Positions 9,257-18,312 are shown, numbered from the stretch's first letter. The stretch: DNA of 64,000 nucleotides from Streptomyces venezuelae (GCF_008642275.1 NZ_CP029189.1:124001-188000); one strand, 5' to 3'. Made by a program: numbers and translations. The notes: generated by a model from the sequence alone, not told the origin.

Positions 9257-9799
9257 ATGTTCGAGTCGGTGCAGGAAAATCCCTACCCTGACAGCCACGT
9301 CCTCGGCGAGGGACCCGAGCCGCACCCGCTGCTGCGGCCCGTACTGCCCCTGCTGGGACGCTGGCACGGCCGGGGGCAGGGCGAGTACCCGACGCTCGAT
9401 CAGGACTTCCGCTACGAGCAGGAGATCACCTTCAGCCACGACGGCCGCCCTTTCCTCCGCTACGAGGCACGCGCGTGGCTGATCGACGGATCCGGGGCCG
9501 CGCTGCGGCCGGCGAGCCGTGAGACGGGATGGTGGCGGGTGACTCCCGGCGCCGTGCTGGAGGTGGTACTCGCCCACCCGACGGGCATCGTGGAGACGTA
9601 CGTCGGGCTGGCCTCCGGTACGGAGTTCCAGATCGAGACCAAGGACGTGGCGCTGACCCCGCTGGCCAAGGAGGTCACCGGCACCCGGCGGCAGTACACG
9701 GTCGGGAACGGCGAGATGACGGTCGTCCACGACATGGCCGCCGTGGGACAGCCCCTGCAGCACCACCTCATGACGCACCTGCGGCGGCGCCCGTCCTAG
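9257..9799 (+). CDS. Nitrobindin-family heme-binding beta-barrel protein
   Basis: 180 residues, the usual single-domain length. LLGRWHGRGQGEYPTL...FRYEQEITFSHDGRPFL matches the first strands of the ten-stranded nitrobindin (THAP4-like, former DUF1794) barrel. The C-terminal HHLMTHLRRR contains the conserved histidine that ligates heme in the family. Characterised members bind ferric heme and isomerise peroxynitrite or bind NO; that role here is by homology. Cytoplasmic, no signal peptide. A relic of another gene follows two bases after its stop. Confidence 0.85.
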   Translation: MFESVQENPYPDSHVLGEGPEPHPLLRPVLPLLGRWHGRGQGEYPTLDQDFRYEQEITFSHDGRPFLRYEARAWLIDGSGAALRPASRETGWWRVTPGAVLEVVLAHPTGIVETYVGLASGTEFQIETKDVALTPLAKEVTGTRRQYTVGNGEMTVVHDMAAVGQPLQHHLMTHLRRRPS

Positions 9800-9801
9800 G
9801 A

Positions 9802-10062
9802 ACCGGGTTCGTCGACGGGGGCGTGCACCCGCGGTTCGGCACCCGCAATTTCATTCTCCCGCTGAGCGGCGGCACCTACGTCGAGGTCGTCACCACACTC
9901 GACCGCCCCGCCGCCGACCGCGCGCCCTTCGGCCAGGCGGTCGCGCGCCGCGCCGCCGAGGGCGGCGGCTGGCTCGGCTGGGTGGTCTCCGTCGACGACA
10001 TCGCCCCGGTCGAGACCCGCCTCGGCCGCACCTTTGCCGAGGGCCATACGGACGCGCCGTGA
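9802..10062 (+). pseudogene. Truncated glyoxalase-like (VOC) gene relic
   Basis: The open frame translates to GVHPRFGTRNFILPLSGGTYVEV..., then a GWLGWVVSVDDIAPVETRLGR segment, typical of the first half of glyoxalase-like VOC proteins. The roughly 20-residue N-terminal strand with a start codon is missing, no binding site precedes the only in-frame GTG (9823), and the frame stops after about 87 codons where intact relatives run well beyond 200 residues. Both ends are therefore lost. The remaining codons still show coding-like GC3, suggesting a fairly recent decay. Confidence 0.65.
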
Positions 10063-10139
10063 TGGCTGCCGTCTCCAGTCGATTCTCGGGCTTCCGGCTC
10101 ACGGCCTTCCGCCGGAGGGTTTCCCCCAAGACTGCCGAA

Positions 10140-10183
10140 GGCGGACGTCCGGCCGGGGTGGGTTCCCCGGCCGGACGTCCGCC
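10140..10183. terminator. Perfect 19-bp hairpin, bidirectional terminator
   Basis: Left arm GGCGGACGTCCGGCCGGGG (10140-10158), loop TGGGTT, and an exactly complementary right arm (10165-10183). It separates the plus-strand relic from the minus-strand immunity-like gene ending at 10214. Confidence 0.85.
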
Positions 10184-10213
10184 TGTCGGATGGTCAGCTT
10201 CCGCTGCTTGAAG

Positions 10214-10489
10214 TCAGGACTGGTGTCTCAGCGGCACGATGTAGGGGTCGAGGCTCGCCCGTACATCGGCATCCGGAACCTCTCGGTTGCCTCCTACGCC
10301 GTTCCACCCCTCCAAGTGCCTGATCGCGTGGACCGGAACTCCGAGTCCTAGGTAGAAGCAGTGCACGAAAGCAAAGAAGGTCGCTTCGCTTCCCAGCTCG
10401 TCCTTCACCCATAGCGCGATGTCCACCGCGTCGTCACCGCGGATCGCGCGCTCGCGAATGCCGGAGCCGATCAGCTTCGGATTGATCAT
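10214..10489 (-). CDS. Small cytosolic protein, probable immunity protein of the adjacent toxin
   Basis: 91 residues with no signal peptide. Its ATG overlaps the TGA of the large secreted protein in an ATGA junction, so the two are translationally coupled. A TTG two codons upstream is the alternative start. The sequence is rich in acidic and aromatic residues (GDDAVDIALWVKDELGSEATFFAF) and not assigned to a known family by me. A small cytosolic partner immediately after a secreted protein with a distinct C-terminal tip is the standard position of polymorphic-toxin immunity genes; the function is inferred from position only. The gene looks more AT-rich than its neighbours. Confidence 0.6.
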   Translation of the reverse strand: MINPKLIGSGIRERAIRGDDAVDIALWVKDELGSEATFFAFVHCFYLGLGVPVHAIRHLEGWNGVGGNREVPDADVRASLDPYIVPLRHQS

Positions 10490-13400
10490 TTCCAAAAAAC
10501 GACCTCAACCCTGGTGTAGTTACCCGGAGTTCCTTCCCGCTTAAGGAATTCGACCCGTCCGGTGAAGCCGTGCTTCGTGGCCATCTTACCGGTGAACGTC
10601 AGCCGTGCTGCCTCCTCCTCGGTCAGCATGAGGCTCTGGATGCCGGCGTTGAAGCTGTCCAGGTTGTCCTTCATCTCACCGCCGCTCAGCCAGGTTCCCG
10701 CCATTCCCTTCGCGTTTCCGCCTACGTGCTCCATCACGTCGTCGATCATGACGCTGCCGACCGGAGTCTTTCCCTCCTCGGCAAGAACGACGAGATGCAG
10801 GACTCCCTCCTTGTCGATGGAGCCCGATATCCCATGACTTCCGCTGCCGTAGTCGTCTCCCCATTCAAGGCAAGGGGATGTGCTGGCCGGACCGGAGGCC
10901 GCAGCGGCCCGGGGTGCGCTCTTTCCGACAGGGATCTTGGTCTTGCAGGCCTCGCGCAGCTTCTGGAGGGCCTTGTTGGTGATACCCGCGATGGCCGCTT
11001 CGGGTACGCCGAGGGTCCGCAGGGCCTTGTAGGCATCGGTGAATCCGATACCCGTCATGACGGCGGCGTCGGCCGCCCGGACGGCGTCCGCGATGGGCTT
11101 GAGGATCCTCCCCGCGAAGAGGAGCCCGACGTCCAGGGCCGCCCATGCGCAGCCGCCCCAGCTCCCCCGCTCGAAGCCGGAGGAGAACTTCTCGCCGCAC
11201 TTGATCCAGTGCCCGAAGAGGATGTCCACCGGATCGATCCCCGCCTGGTACTCGGCGATCGTGATGGTATGCGTGACCTCCTGCGAGAGCTCCTTTGACG
11301 GGTACTGCCCCATGTACTTCGTCTCGCCCGCAGGACACGTGGCGCTCGACGGGTCCATGACCGGCGTGTTGCACAGGTACACGTCGAGGTACGCGATGTA
11401 CCGGATCTTCACCGTCAGCGTGCAGTCGCCCTTGTAGAAGAGGGCGTCGATGATGCCGTCGCAGCCAGCCGTCTTCTTCAGGGTTTCGGGCTTGCCGATG
11501 TTCTCGGTGTGGTCGATGACGTAGAACATGCTGCCGATCGACCCGCCCGAACCGTCAGGGACGGTTCCGGCGTTGACCTGCTTGCCCTTGGCGGCCTTCT
11601 CGGCCCTGTCGGCGGCCTCCTGGGCTTCCTTGGCGTACTTGTCGGCGTCCTTCGCCGCCTGTTCGGCTTCGGTCGCGGCGATTGCTGCGCGGTCGGCGGC
11701 CTCCCGGGCGAGCTTCGCGTCCTGTTCGGCCCGGGTCGCCGCCGCGCGGGCGGCGGCCGCGTCGAGGGCGGCCTGGTCGGCGGAGTCGCGGGCTGCCTTG
11801 GCGTGGCCCTCGGAGCGTCCGGCGGCCTGGTCCGCGGCCACGGCGTCGGCCGCGGCCTGACTGGCGAACTCGGTGCTGCGGGCCAGTGACGCAGCGGCCA
11901 GGGACGCCGACTTCGCGGCGTCGGCCGAGTGGCCGAGGGCCTCCTTGGCGTAGGTACGGGCGTCCGAGGCGTACTTGGTCGCGTTCGCCGCGTGCTCGTA
12001 CGCGGCCTTCGTGTCGCCCTTCGCCTGGTCGGCGAGGGCCTTGGCCGCGGCAGCCTCCTCCTGCGCGTTCTTGGCGTGGGCGTCGGCGATGGCCTTCTGC
12101 TGCTCCGCGATGGTCTTCGACGCCTGCCCGGTCAGCACGACCAGGCCGGCCGCCGAATCAGTGGTGACGTACGGCGAGCCGAGCTGGACGGCGTCGTTCG
12201 CGGGCTTGGCGACCTGTGAGGCCGCCTTGCCGGCGTCGGCCGCGGCCTGGGCTGTGACATGGGCGAATCCCGCCGCCTTGGCGGCCGCGGCCCGGGCCTT
12301 GCCGGTCTCCACGTTCGCCTTGTCCGCGTTGGTCTTGGCCGTCTTGGCCTGCGCGTCCGCCTCGTTGGCCGCAGAGACGGCCGCCCGGGCCGAGAACGCG
12401 GCGCGTTCGGAGGCGTCGATCGCCTCTGCGGCGGCGGTGGTCGCGGTCCGCACCGCGGCGTCCGCCTTCAGCTTCTCGGCCTGGGCGGCGTCGGCGTCCG
12501 AGCGCGAGCGCTTGGCCGCGGCTTCGGCACGGGTCGCGGCCGCGTCGGCCTCGGAGGCGGCCTTCGTCGCCGCGTCGGCCTCGCCGCGGGCCCTGCCGGC
12601 TGCCGTCTCCGCGTCGGTCGCGTGCTTGGCCGCCTGGTCGGAGGCCGCGCGTGCGGCGGTCGCCTCCGGGCCCGCGTCGAGCGAAGCGGCGTAGGCGGCC
12701 TGGGCGTCGGCCTTGGCGCGCGCGGCGTCGGCCTTCAGTTCCGCTTGCCAGGCGTCGTCGCGCTTGGCCTTGGCGTTGTCGCGGGCCTTGACGGCGCCGT
12801 TCTTCCGCTCGACCGCGGTGGCCTCGGAGGCCTCGGCCTGCTCCCTGGCCGTCTTGGCCTTGGTCGCCTCCGCTTCGGCGTTCTTCTTGTGCTGTGCGGC
12901 CTCGCCCTGCTTGGCGGCCGCGGTCTCCTTCTCCTTCTTCGCCGTGGCCTCTTCCGCTTCGGCGGCGAGCCGCTTGGCGTGGGCGTTGGCGGCAGCCGCC
13001 TTGGCGTCGGCCTCCGCCTTCAGCGCGTCGCCGAGCTTCGCCTTCGCGGTGTCCGCTTCCTTCTTGGCGTTGTCCCGGTGCATCTTGGCCGCATCCGCGG
13101 CGGCCTTCGCCTGCAGCTCGGCCGTCTTGGCGGCCTCCCTGCGGAACTCGGCCTTCGCCTGCGCGGCCTGGGCCAGGGCCCGCTGCGCGATGGTGTCGCT
13201 GTCCGCGCCGGAGGCACGCGTGGCGGCCTCGGCGGTCTCACCCGCCTTCACCATCGCGTCCAGTGCGGCCACCGAACCCTTGGTGACCTGGGCCTTCTGC
13301 TGACCGACCAGCAGACCACGCCCTCGCGGCGCACCGGCGGAGTCCGCGACCGCGTAGGCGGCCTGCTCGGCGGTGTCGCTGCTGGCTGCGGCCTTCTTGG

Positions 13401-15051
13401 CGGCCGCGGCCTGTGCCTTCAGGACGTCGAGCTGCTTCTTGGCGCCCGTCTGGGCGTCCGTGACGGCCTTCTTCGCCTTGTCGAACTCCGACTTGGGCGG
13501 AACGGAGCCGGTGTTGGCGGACGGCTTCACGTCGAACTGCTGCGGGGCCGAGGCGTTGCAGTCCCACAGCCGCGCGTCGACGCTGTTGTCGTACGCCGGC
13601 AGGTCCACGCACTTGCCGGTGCCGACGCTCTTCAGGCCGGTGGTGGCGCGCAGGTTGAAGTCCCAGGTCTGGGCCGGCGAGCTGTTGCACGTCGAGATCT
13701 GGATCTTGGTGCCGTTGGCGTTCTTGTTCGACGCCACTTCGAGGCACTTGAAGGACTTGCTGTTCCGCAGGTGCAGTCCGTGGTCATCGCCGAAGAGCTG
13801 CCACGACTGCGCTCCGCCACCGTTGCAGGTGTACACCTGTACGGGCGTGCCGTCGGCCGTGCCGCCGCCCTGCACGTCGAGGCACTTGCCGCTCGCGCCG
13901 CGCACCTGGATCGTCGCCGGGCTCTCGCCGACGGCGCCGACGCCGCCGGGAGACCAGTAGTCCTGGAAGCGGGCGGCGTGGTCGGCCACCCACGAGTGGC
14001 CCAGCAGCTCGCCGAGGGCCTTGGCGCCTGCGGTCAGGGACTGGGTGGCGTTCTTGTTCGCTGCCAGGATCTGGTTCCGCTGCGCCTGCTGGGAGGCGAT
14101 CTCCTGCTGCCATTCGGTGGCGGCCGTCTCGGTGATCCCGCCCAGCACCTTGGCCGGGTCCATCGGGTCACGCCAGGCGCAGGAGGCGAAGCGGGTCTTC
14201 AGGTCCTCGACGGCGATGCGGTACTCCGTCGTCCCCGCCTTCGGCGCCGTACGGGCGAACCCTCCGGAAGCGAGGAACAGACGGGCGTTGTCGGCACCCG
14301 TCGGCTCCAGGGACCAGTCCGTGAGGTGCTTGTACGCGTCGCGCTCCGCGATCGCGCGGATCCAGGCGTCGCCGGTGACCTGCTGGGGGTCGGGGTCCTT
14401 GCCGTAGAGGGGCGCGCCGAGGTTCTTGACGGCGGTGACGGTGGCCGGTGAGGCCTGGGGCGTGGGGTCCTTGTAGAAGTCGCTCTCGGAGGTCCAGAAC
14501 CGTTCGGCGGTCCACTTGCTCAGCCCGGTCTGGGCGTAGAAGTCCTGCTTGCCGTCACCGGGCGAGCCCGGGGGCCAGTGGAAGTCGGCGTTGTTGATGC
14601 CGCCCGGAGTGGTCAGCCCCTCCAGGGGCTTCTTCCACGTGTCCCGGAGGGAGGCGAGCGCCGTCATGGCGCTGCTCGCCGCGTCCTTGTCCTTCTGGTA
14701 CGCGGCCGCGAGCGGGGTCTGCTCCCAGTGCTTGCGGTCGGCCAGGGCATGGAGCTTGTCCTGCGGCTGGCTGAGGCCGTCCTGGGCGACCTGCGCCATG
14801 GCCGGCCCGCCCAGGCGCAGGACGTCGGCCATCAGGCACTGGTCCTGCCGCCACTGCTCGGCGGCGGTGTCGTCGAGCCAGTCCTCGGAGCTGCCGGCCG
14901 CGGCGGCGCGTAGTGCGTTGGCGCGTTCCAGCACTGCGGGATGGACGGCCAGACCGGCCAGAACGGCCAGCGTGCCTATGGATGTGACGGCGGGGGTGAG
15001 GAGCCGGGATCTGAGCGATCTCCGGGAGAACATGCCTGGTCTTGAGCGCAC
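10486..15051 (-). CDS. Giant secreted ricin-lectin/coiled-coil protein, candidate polymorphic toxin
   Basis: 1521 residues from a GTG preceded by AAGGA at 8 bp. There is an N-terminal signal/anchor (about 18-45) and an alpha-helical region to about 370. A ricin-type beta-trefoil (about 378-510) shows three repeats with KCLDVQ, KCLEVA and KCVDLP starts and Q-W/F ends. An alanine/lysine/glutamate-rich coiled coil (about 520-1160) follows. A Cys-containing, partly hydrophobic region (1174-1390) leads to a terminal domain of about 128 residues (1394-1521) of different composition. The lectin and stalk suggest surface binding and reach, the tip an effector. I do not recognise the tip fold, so its activity is unknown. 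The small gene overlapping the stop fits an immunity partner. Confidence 0.7.
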   Translation of the reverse strand: MRSRPGMFSRRSLRSRLLTPAVTSIGTLAVLAGLAVHPAVLERANALRAAAAGSSEDWLDDTAAEQWRQDQCLMADVLRLGGPAMAQVAQDGLSQPQDKLHALADRKHWEQTPLAAAYQKDKDAASSAMTALASLRDTWKKPLEGLTTPGGINNADFHWPPGSPGDGKQDFYAQTGLSKWTAERFWTSESDFYKDPTPQASPATVTAVKNLGAPLYGKDPDPQQVTGDAWIRAIAERDAYKHLTDWSLEPTGADNARLFLASGGFARTAPKAGTTEYRIAVEDLKTRFASCAWRDPMDPAKVLGGITETAATEWQQEIASQQAQRNQILAANKNATQSLTAGAKALGELLGHSWVADHAARFQDYWSPGGVGAVGESPATIQVRGASGKCLDVQGGGTADGTPVQVYTCNGGGAQSWQLFGDDHGLHLRNSKSFKCLEVASNKNANGTKIQISTCNSSPAQTWDFNLRATTGLKSVGTGKCVDLPAYDNSVDARLWDCNASAPQQFDVKPSANTGSVPPKSEFDKAKKAVTDAQTGAKKQLDVLKAQAAAAKKAAASSDTAEQAAYAVADSAGAPRGRGLLVGQQKAQVTKGSVAALDAMVKAGETAEAATRASGADSDTIAQRALAQAAQAKAEFRREAAKTAELQAKAAADAAKMHRDNAKKEADTAKAKLGDALKAEADAKAAAANAHAKRLAAEAEEATAKKEKETAAAKQGEAAQHKKNAEAEATKAKTAREQAEASEATAVERKNGAVKARDNAKAKRDDAWQAELKADAARAKADAQAAYAASLDAGPEATAARAASDQAAKHATDAETAAGRARGEADAATKAASEADAAATRAEAAAKRSRSDADAAQAEKLKADAAVRTATTAAAEAIDASERAAFSARAAVSAANEADAQAKTAKTNADKANVETGKARAAAAKAAGFAHVTAQAAADAGKAASQVAKPANDAVQLGSPYVTTDSAAGLVVLTGQASKTIAEQQKAIADAHAKNAQEEAAAAKALADQAKGDTKAAYEHAANATKYASDARTYAKEALGHSADAAKSASLAAASLARSTEFASQAAADAVAADQAAGRSEGHAKAARDSADQAALDAAAARAAATRAEQDAKLAREAADRAAIAATEAEQAAKDADKYAKEAQEAADRAEKAAKGKQVNAGTVPDGSGGSIGSMFYVIDHTENIGKPETLKKTAGCDGIIDALFYKGDCTLTVKIRYIAYLDVYLCNTPVMDPSSATCPAGETKYMGQYPSKELSQEVTHTITIAEYQAGIDPVDILFGHWIKCGEKFSSGFERGSWGGCAWAALDVGLLFAGRILKPIADAVRAADAAVMTGIGFTDAYKALRTLGVPEAAIAGITNKALQKLREACKTKIPVGKSAPRAAAASGPASTSPCLEWGDDYGSGSHGISGSIDKEGVLHLVVLAEEGKTPVGSVMIDDVMEHVGGNAKGMAGTWLSGGEMKDNLDSFNAGIQSLMLTEEEAARLTFTGKMATKHGFTGRVEFLKREGTPGNYTRVEVVFWK

Positions 15052-15584
15052 GAATGCTGTCCTTCACGGCAGATGAAGGCAACCGAGGAGCGGAGCGGAT
15101 CGAGCTCGAAGACGCAGCACTGCGGTCGGTCCGTGGACCCGAAGGCACACCGGAGCGCACCGGACGATCCGGCGGCCGGTGTTGCGGCGAAGCGAGTTTT
15201 CATCCCCCGAAGCGGCGCCCTTCCCCCGGCCGCCTGTGACGCGCGCCATGAGCGGCCTGGTCAGGGCTGCCATCGGCGCGCTGATCACCTTACCCGCGGT
15301 TAACTTAGTTCAGCCATACCCAATCTGAGGTAATCCCTGGCGGGGATTCCGAGGTCGACCGCGAGGGCCCGGGTGCAAGTACAAGGACGAGCTGCCGGTG
15401 TACCTGCCCCCGGCACCCACCGAGAAGACCCATGTGTAACCAACGTCCGGCAGTTTTATACCTGGGCCCGGGAGTTCACCCGGGTGCACCGGCACGGGCT
15501 GCGAGGGCCGTGGCCCGGGCCGGCGCATAGTCGGCTGCAGAGCCGGAGCCGAAGGCCGGCCGGGACCTGAGGGAGTGACCGACC
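15052..15584. other. Divergent intergenic region
   Basis: 533 bp between the giant protein gene and the plus-strand deacetylase, presumably holding both promoters. A coding-like stretch at 15362-15439 ends in GCKYKDELPVYLPPAPTEKTHV before a TAA and may be the tail of a lost gene. A CCCGGG-AGTTCA-CCCGGG dyad lies near 15466-15483. No intact gene is supported. Confidence 0.4.
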
Positions 15585-16388
15585 GTGGTGGATGTGGAAC
15601 GGCGTTCTGCGCTGGCGGGCCTGTTGTGCGCGGGATTCGCGGGATGCGCGGGATCCGCGGGGCTCGCCGGGTTCGTGCCCGCCTCGGCGGCCGCGGCGGC
15701 GGGGCGCACCGCAGCGGCCGCCGGTCCCCGCCCGCCGGCGTCGCTGATGGGCGACGAGATCCGCCGGCTGCCCACCGACCGCAAGGTCGTGGCCCTCACC
15801 TTCAACGCCGCCTGGGACGTCGACGGGATCGACACGGTGCTGGCCGAACTGCGCCGGCGAAAGCTGCCCGCCACGTTCTTCCCGACCGGCCGCTTCGCCG
15901 AGTCCCGGCCCGCGGCGGTGCGCGCCATCGCCGAGGCGGGGCACGGCCTCGGCAACCACTCGTACAGCCACCCCTCCTTCGCGGACCTCGGCAGCGCCGA
16001 GCGGGCGGACGAGGTACGCGGCGCCGACGCGGCCATCCGGGCGGCGTCCGGGGCCGAGCCCCTGCCGTTCTTCCGTTTCCCCTACAGCGAGACCAGCCCG
16101 GAGTCCGTCGCCGACGTCAACGACCTGGGCTACGCGGCGATCGAGTTCAGCGCCGACACGAACGGCTACCTCGGCCCGCAGGGAGGCATGACCGTGGAGA
16201 AGGCCGTCAAGCGGGCCGTGGACGCCTTCGCTCCCGGTGCGATCATCCAGATGCACGTCGGCAGCAACGGCGCCGGCGTCGTCCTCGACGCCGAAGCCCT
16301 GCCCCTGATCGTCGACGCCGCCCTGGCCGACGGCTATGAGGTCGTCGACCTGCGCCGGTTCCTCGAAGCCGCGGCGGGGGGCCGTTGA
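15585..16388 (+). CDS. Secreted polysaccharide deacetylase-like protein (CE4) with altered motif 1
   Basis: 267 residues from GTG. An N-terminal hydrophobic signal (LAGLLCAGFAGCAGSAGLAG) precedes a NodB-homology domain. Motif 2 is HSYSHP, with the two metal-binding histidines, and motif 3 is RFPYSE. Motif 1, normally TFDDG, reads LTFNAAWD, so the first aspartate (the catalytic base) is replaced by Asn and the second position by Ala, though an Asp follows two residues later. The fold is clear; deacetylation of peptidoglycan or chitin-like glycans is uncertain because of this change. The start is the first of two adjacent GTGs, after GGGAG. Confidence 0.75.
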   Translation: MVDVERRSALAGLLCAGFAGCAGSAGLAGFVPASAAAAAGRTAAAAGPRPPASLMGDEIRRLPTDRKVVALTFNAAWDVDGIDTVLAELRRRKLPATFFPTGRFAESRPAAVRAIAEAGHGLGNHSYSHPSFADLGSAERADEVRGADAAIRAASGAEPLPFFRFPYSETSPESVADVNDLGYAAIEFSADTNGYLGPQGGMTVEKAVKRAVDAFAPGAIIQMHVGSNGAGVVLDAEALPLIVDAALADGYEVVDLRRFLEAAAGGR

Positions 16389-16485
16389 CGGCTGCCGTCC
16401 TTCGGCGCGGCCGGAAAATACCGGTGCGCGCAGGGGTCGCCGACCACGTACTGTCCCCTCTGTCGATCACGGGGAGGGGTCACTC

Positions 16486-17190
16486 ATGAAGGTCGGATCC
16501 AGACGCGGCTTCCTGGTCGGGGCGGCGGCCTTCACCGCCTCGGTCTCCGTCGGCGCCTGCCGCAGCAGGAGCGGCGGGAACGGCGACCCGCTGGACGTCT
16601 CGGCGAGCGCGAAGCTGCCCCCGGCCCCCGAGTCGCTGGCCGCCGACGGGACCACCATCGTGCTCGGCGACCCCGGCGCTCCGCTCGCCGTCCGCCTGTA
16701 CGAGGACATGAGCTGCCCGGCCTGCGCCGAGTTCGAGACGGAGGGCACCGCTCCGTACCTGAAGCGCGCGGCCCGCAACGGCGCGCTGCAGCTTCAGTTC
16801 ACGCTGGGGTCCTTCCTCGGCCCGGGATCGGAGGTCGCGGCGAACGCCCTGCGCGCGGCCCTCGACCAGCACAGGTTCGCCGACTACCACGACCTGCTCT
16901 ACCGCGAGCAGAGCAGGGTGCGGAAGTCCGGAGGGTTCACGCGGGACGTGCTGCTGGGCATGGCCATCATGATTCCGGGCCTGCGCGGCCCGGAGTTCGA
17001 CGCGGCGGTGCTGGAGACGAAGCACCGGGACTTCGTGGAAGCCTCCGACGAGGTGCTCCGCACGTCATCCGTCGTGGGGACTCCGGCCATGGCGGTCGAC
17101 GGGGCCCTCGTCTCCTCGGACAGCCACGAGCTCTACACCGATCGCAGCCGCCTCTACCGGCACCTCAAGAAGGCGTCCCGGGCCCGGTAG
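16486..17190 (+). CDS. Tat-exported DsbA-like thioredoxin-fold lipoprotein
   Basis: 234 residues. The N-terminus GSRRGFLVGAAAFTASVSVGAC combines a twin-arginine motif (SRRGFLV) with a VGAC lipobox, so a Tat-exported lipoprotein is likely. The mature part is a DsbA-type fold with the active-site motif CPAC (MSCPACAEF) near residue 75 and the cis-proline loop VGTPAM near residue 201. It should oxidise or isomerise thiols of secreted proteins at the outer face of the membrane (family inference). GGGGAGGGG sits 6 bp before the ATG. It follows the deacetylase on the same strand after 97 bp. Confidence 0.8.
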   Translation: MKVGSRRGFLVGAAAFTASVSVGACRSRSGGNGDPLDVSASAKLPPAPESLAADGTTIVLGDPGAPLAVRLYEDMSCPACAEFETEGTAPYLKRAARNGALQLQFTLGSFLGPGSEVAANALRAALDQHRFADYHDLLYREQSRVRKSGGFTRDVLLGMAIMIPGLRGPEFDAAVLETKHRDFVEASDEVLRTSSVVGTPAMAVDGALVSSDSHELYTDRSRLYRHLKKASRAR

Positions 17191-17314
17191 CCGACGGGGC
17201 CGCAGTGCCACAAGGAGCCGCGCCCCCTCCCCAACCCGCCTACGGGCGACGCTGGTTGCCGGTCGGTTATCGTCCGACTCGGCACTGGCGGATCGGAACA
17301 CGGGGATGTGACGG

Positions 17315-18235
17315 GTGAGCGAGAAGGAAGTTCTGGCGCAGCGCTTCGAGGAGCACCGCTCCCACCTGCGGGCGGTGGCCTACCGGATGCTGGGCTCGCT
17401 CGGCGAGGCGGAGGACGCCGTACAGGAGGCCTGGCTCAGGCTGAACCGCTCCGACGCGGCCGTGGTGGAGAACCTGGGCGGCTGGCTGACCACCGTGGTC
17501 GGACGGGTGTGTCTGGACATGCTGCGCTCGCGCGGCACGCGGCGCGAGGATCCGCTGTACGACCAGGACGGGCTGGTCCGTCTTCCCGACCCGATCGTCA
17601 GCCGTGCGGACGGGCTCGACCCCGAGCAGGAGATCCTGCTGGCCGACTCGGTCGGCATCGCCCTGATGGTCGTCCTGGACACCCTCGCCCCGGCCGAGCG
17701 CCTGGCCTTCGTCCTGCACGACCTGTTCGCCGTGCCCTTCGACGAGATCGCTCCCGTACTCGGGCGTTCCGCCGCCACGACCCGGCAGCTCGCGAGCCGG
17801 GCCCGCCGCCGCGTCCAGGGCGCGGCGCCCGCTCCGGACCCGGACCGGTCCCGCCTGCGCTCGATCGTCGACGCCTTCCTCGCCGCCTCGCGGGGCGGGG
17901 ACTTCGACGCGCTGGTCGCGGTCCTCGATCCCGACGTGGTGGCCCGGTCCGACGGCGGCACACTGCGTCCCGCGCTGCTCCGGCGCGGGGCCGCGGAGGT
18001 CGCCTCCCAGGCGATCACCTTCGCCCGGTTCGCCGAGGCCGCCCACGCGGTGCTGGTCAACGGGGTCCCCGGGGTGGTCGCGATGGCGGAGGGCCGGGCC
18101 TTGTCGGTCATGGCCTTCACGATCAGGGACGGCAGGATCACCGCGCTCGACATCCTCACCGACCCCGCGCGCCTGGCACGCATCGACCTGGGCGTCCTCG
18201 ACGGGACGGGGGTGACCGGACAGCCCGGACAGTGA
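17315..18235 (+). CDS. sigJ: ECF41-type (SigJ-like) RNA polymerase sigma factor
   Basis: 306 residues from GTG. Region 2 (about 10-75: AYRMLGSLGEAEDAVQEAWLRL) and region 4 (about 115-170: LAPAERLAFVLHDLFAVPFDEIAPVLGRS... TRQLASRARRRV) are followed by a SnoaL-like C-terminal domain (about 185-295), the fused extension that marks ECF41 factors. In this group the C-terminal domain, not a separate anti-sigma factor, controls activity, and the genes sit beside an oxidoreductase, epimerase or carboxymuconolactone decarboxylase. Here the next gene is a flavin oxidoreductase with a good ECF41 promoter match, so the pair is probably sigma factor and target. The inducing signal is unknown. Confidence 0.85.
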   Translation: MSEKEVLAQRFEEHRSHLRAVAYRMLGSLGEAEDAVQEAWLRLNRSDAAVVENLGGWLTTVVGRVCLDMLRSRGTRREDPLYDQDGLVRLPDPIVSRADGLDPEQEILLADSVGIALMVVLDTLAPAERLAFVLHDLFAVPFDEIAPVLGRSAATTRQLASRARRRVQGAAPAPDPDRSRLRSIVDAFLAASRGGDFDALVAVLDPDVVARSDGGTLRPALLRRGAAEVASQAITFARFAEAAHAVLVNGVPGVVAMAEGRALSVMAFTIRDGRITALDILTDPARLARIDLGVLDGTGVTGQPGQ

Positions 18236-18249
18236 TCCGCCTCACACCA

Positions 18250-18276
18250 TGTCACACCTGGGGAGGGCGCGGTGTC
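18250..18276 (+). promoter_or_regulatory. ECF41-type promoter before the oxidoreductase gene
   Basis: TGTCACA at 18250-18256, 16 bp, then TGTC at 18273-18276. The consensus reported for ECF41 promoters is TGTCACA with CGTC about 16 bp on. It lies 37-63 bp upstream of the oxidoreductase ATG and directly after the sigma gene. Confidence 0.6.
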
Positions 18277-18312
18277 CTGATGTCGAACCGGTCGAGAAGA
18301 AGGAGAGACACC

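Noticed and set aside
10140..10183. Attachment-site or transposon-end interpretation of the perfect inverted repeat
   Set aside because: Hairpin geometry (19-bp stem, 6-nt loop) between convergent gene ends fits a terminator; no transposase, integrase or target duplication is present.
12259..14451. Very long plus-strand open frame opposite the coiled-coil part of the giant secreted protein
   Set aside because: It mirrors the Ala-rich repeats of the real gene; its product is Gly/Arg/Val-rich low complexity with no domain, signal or binding site.
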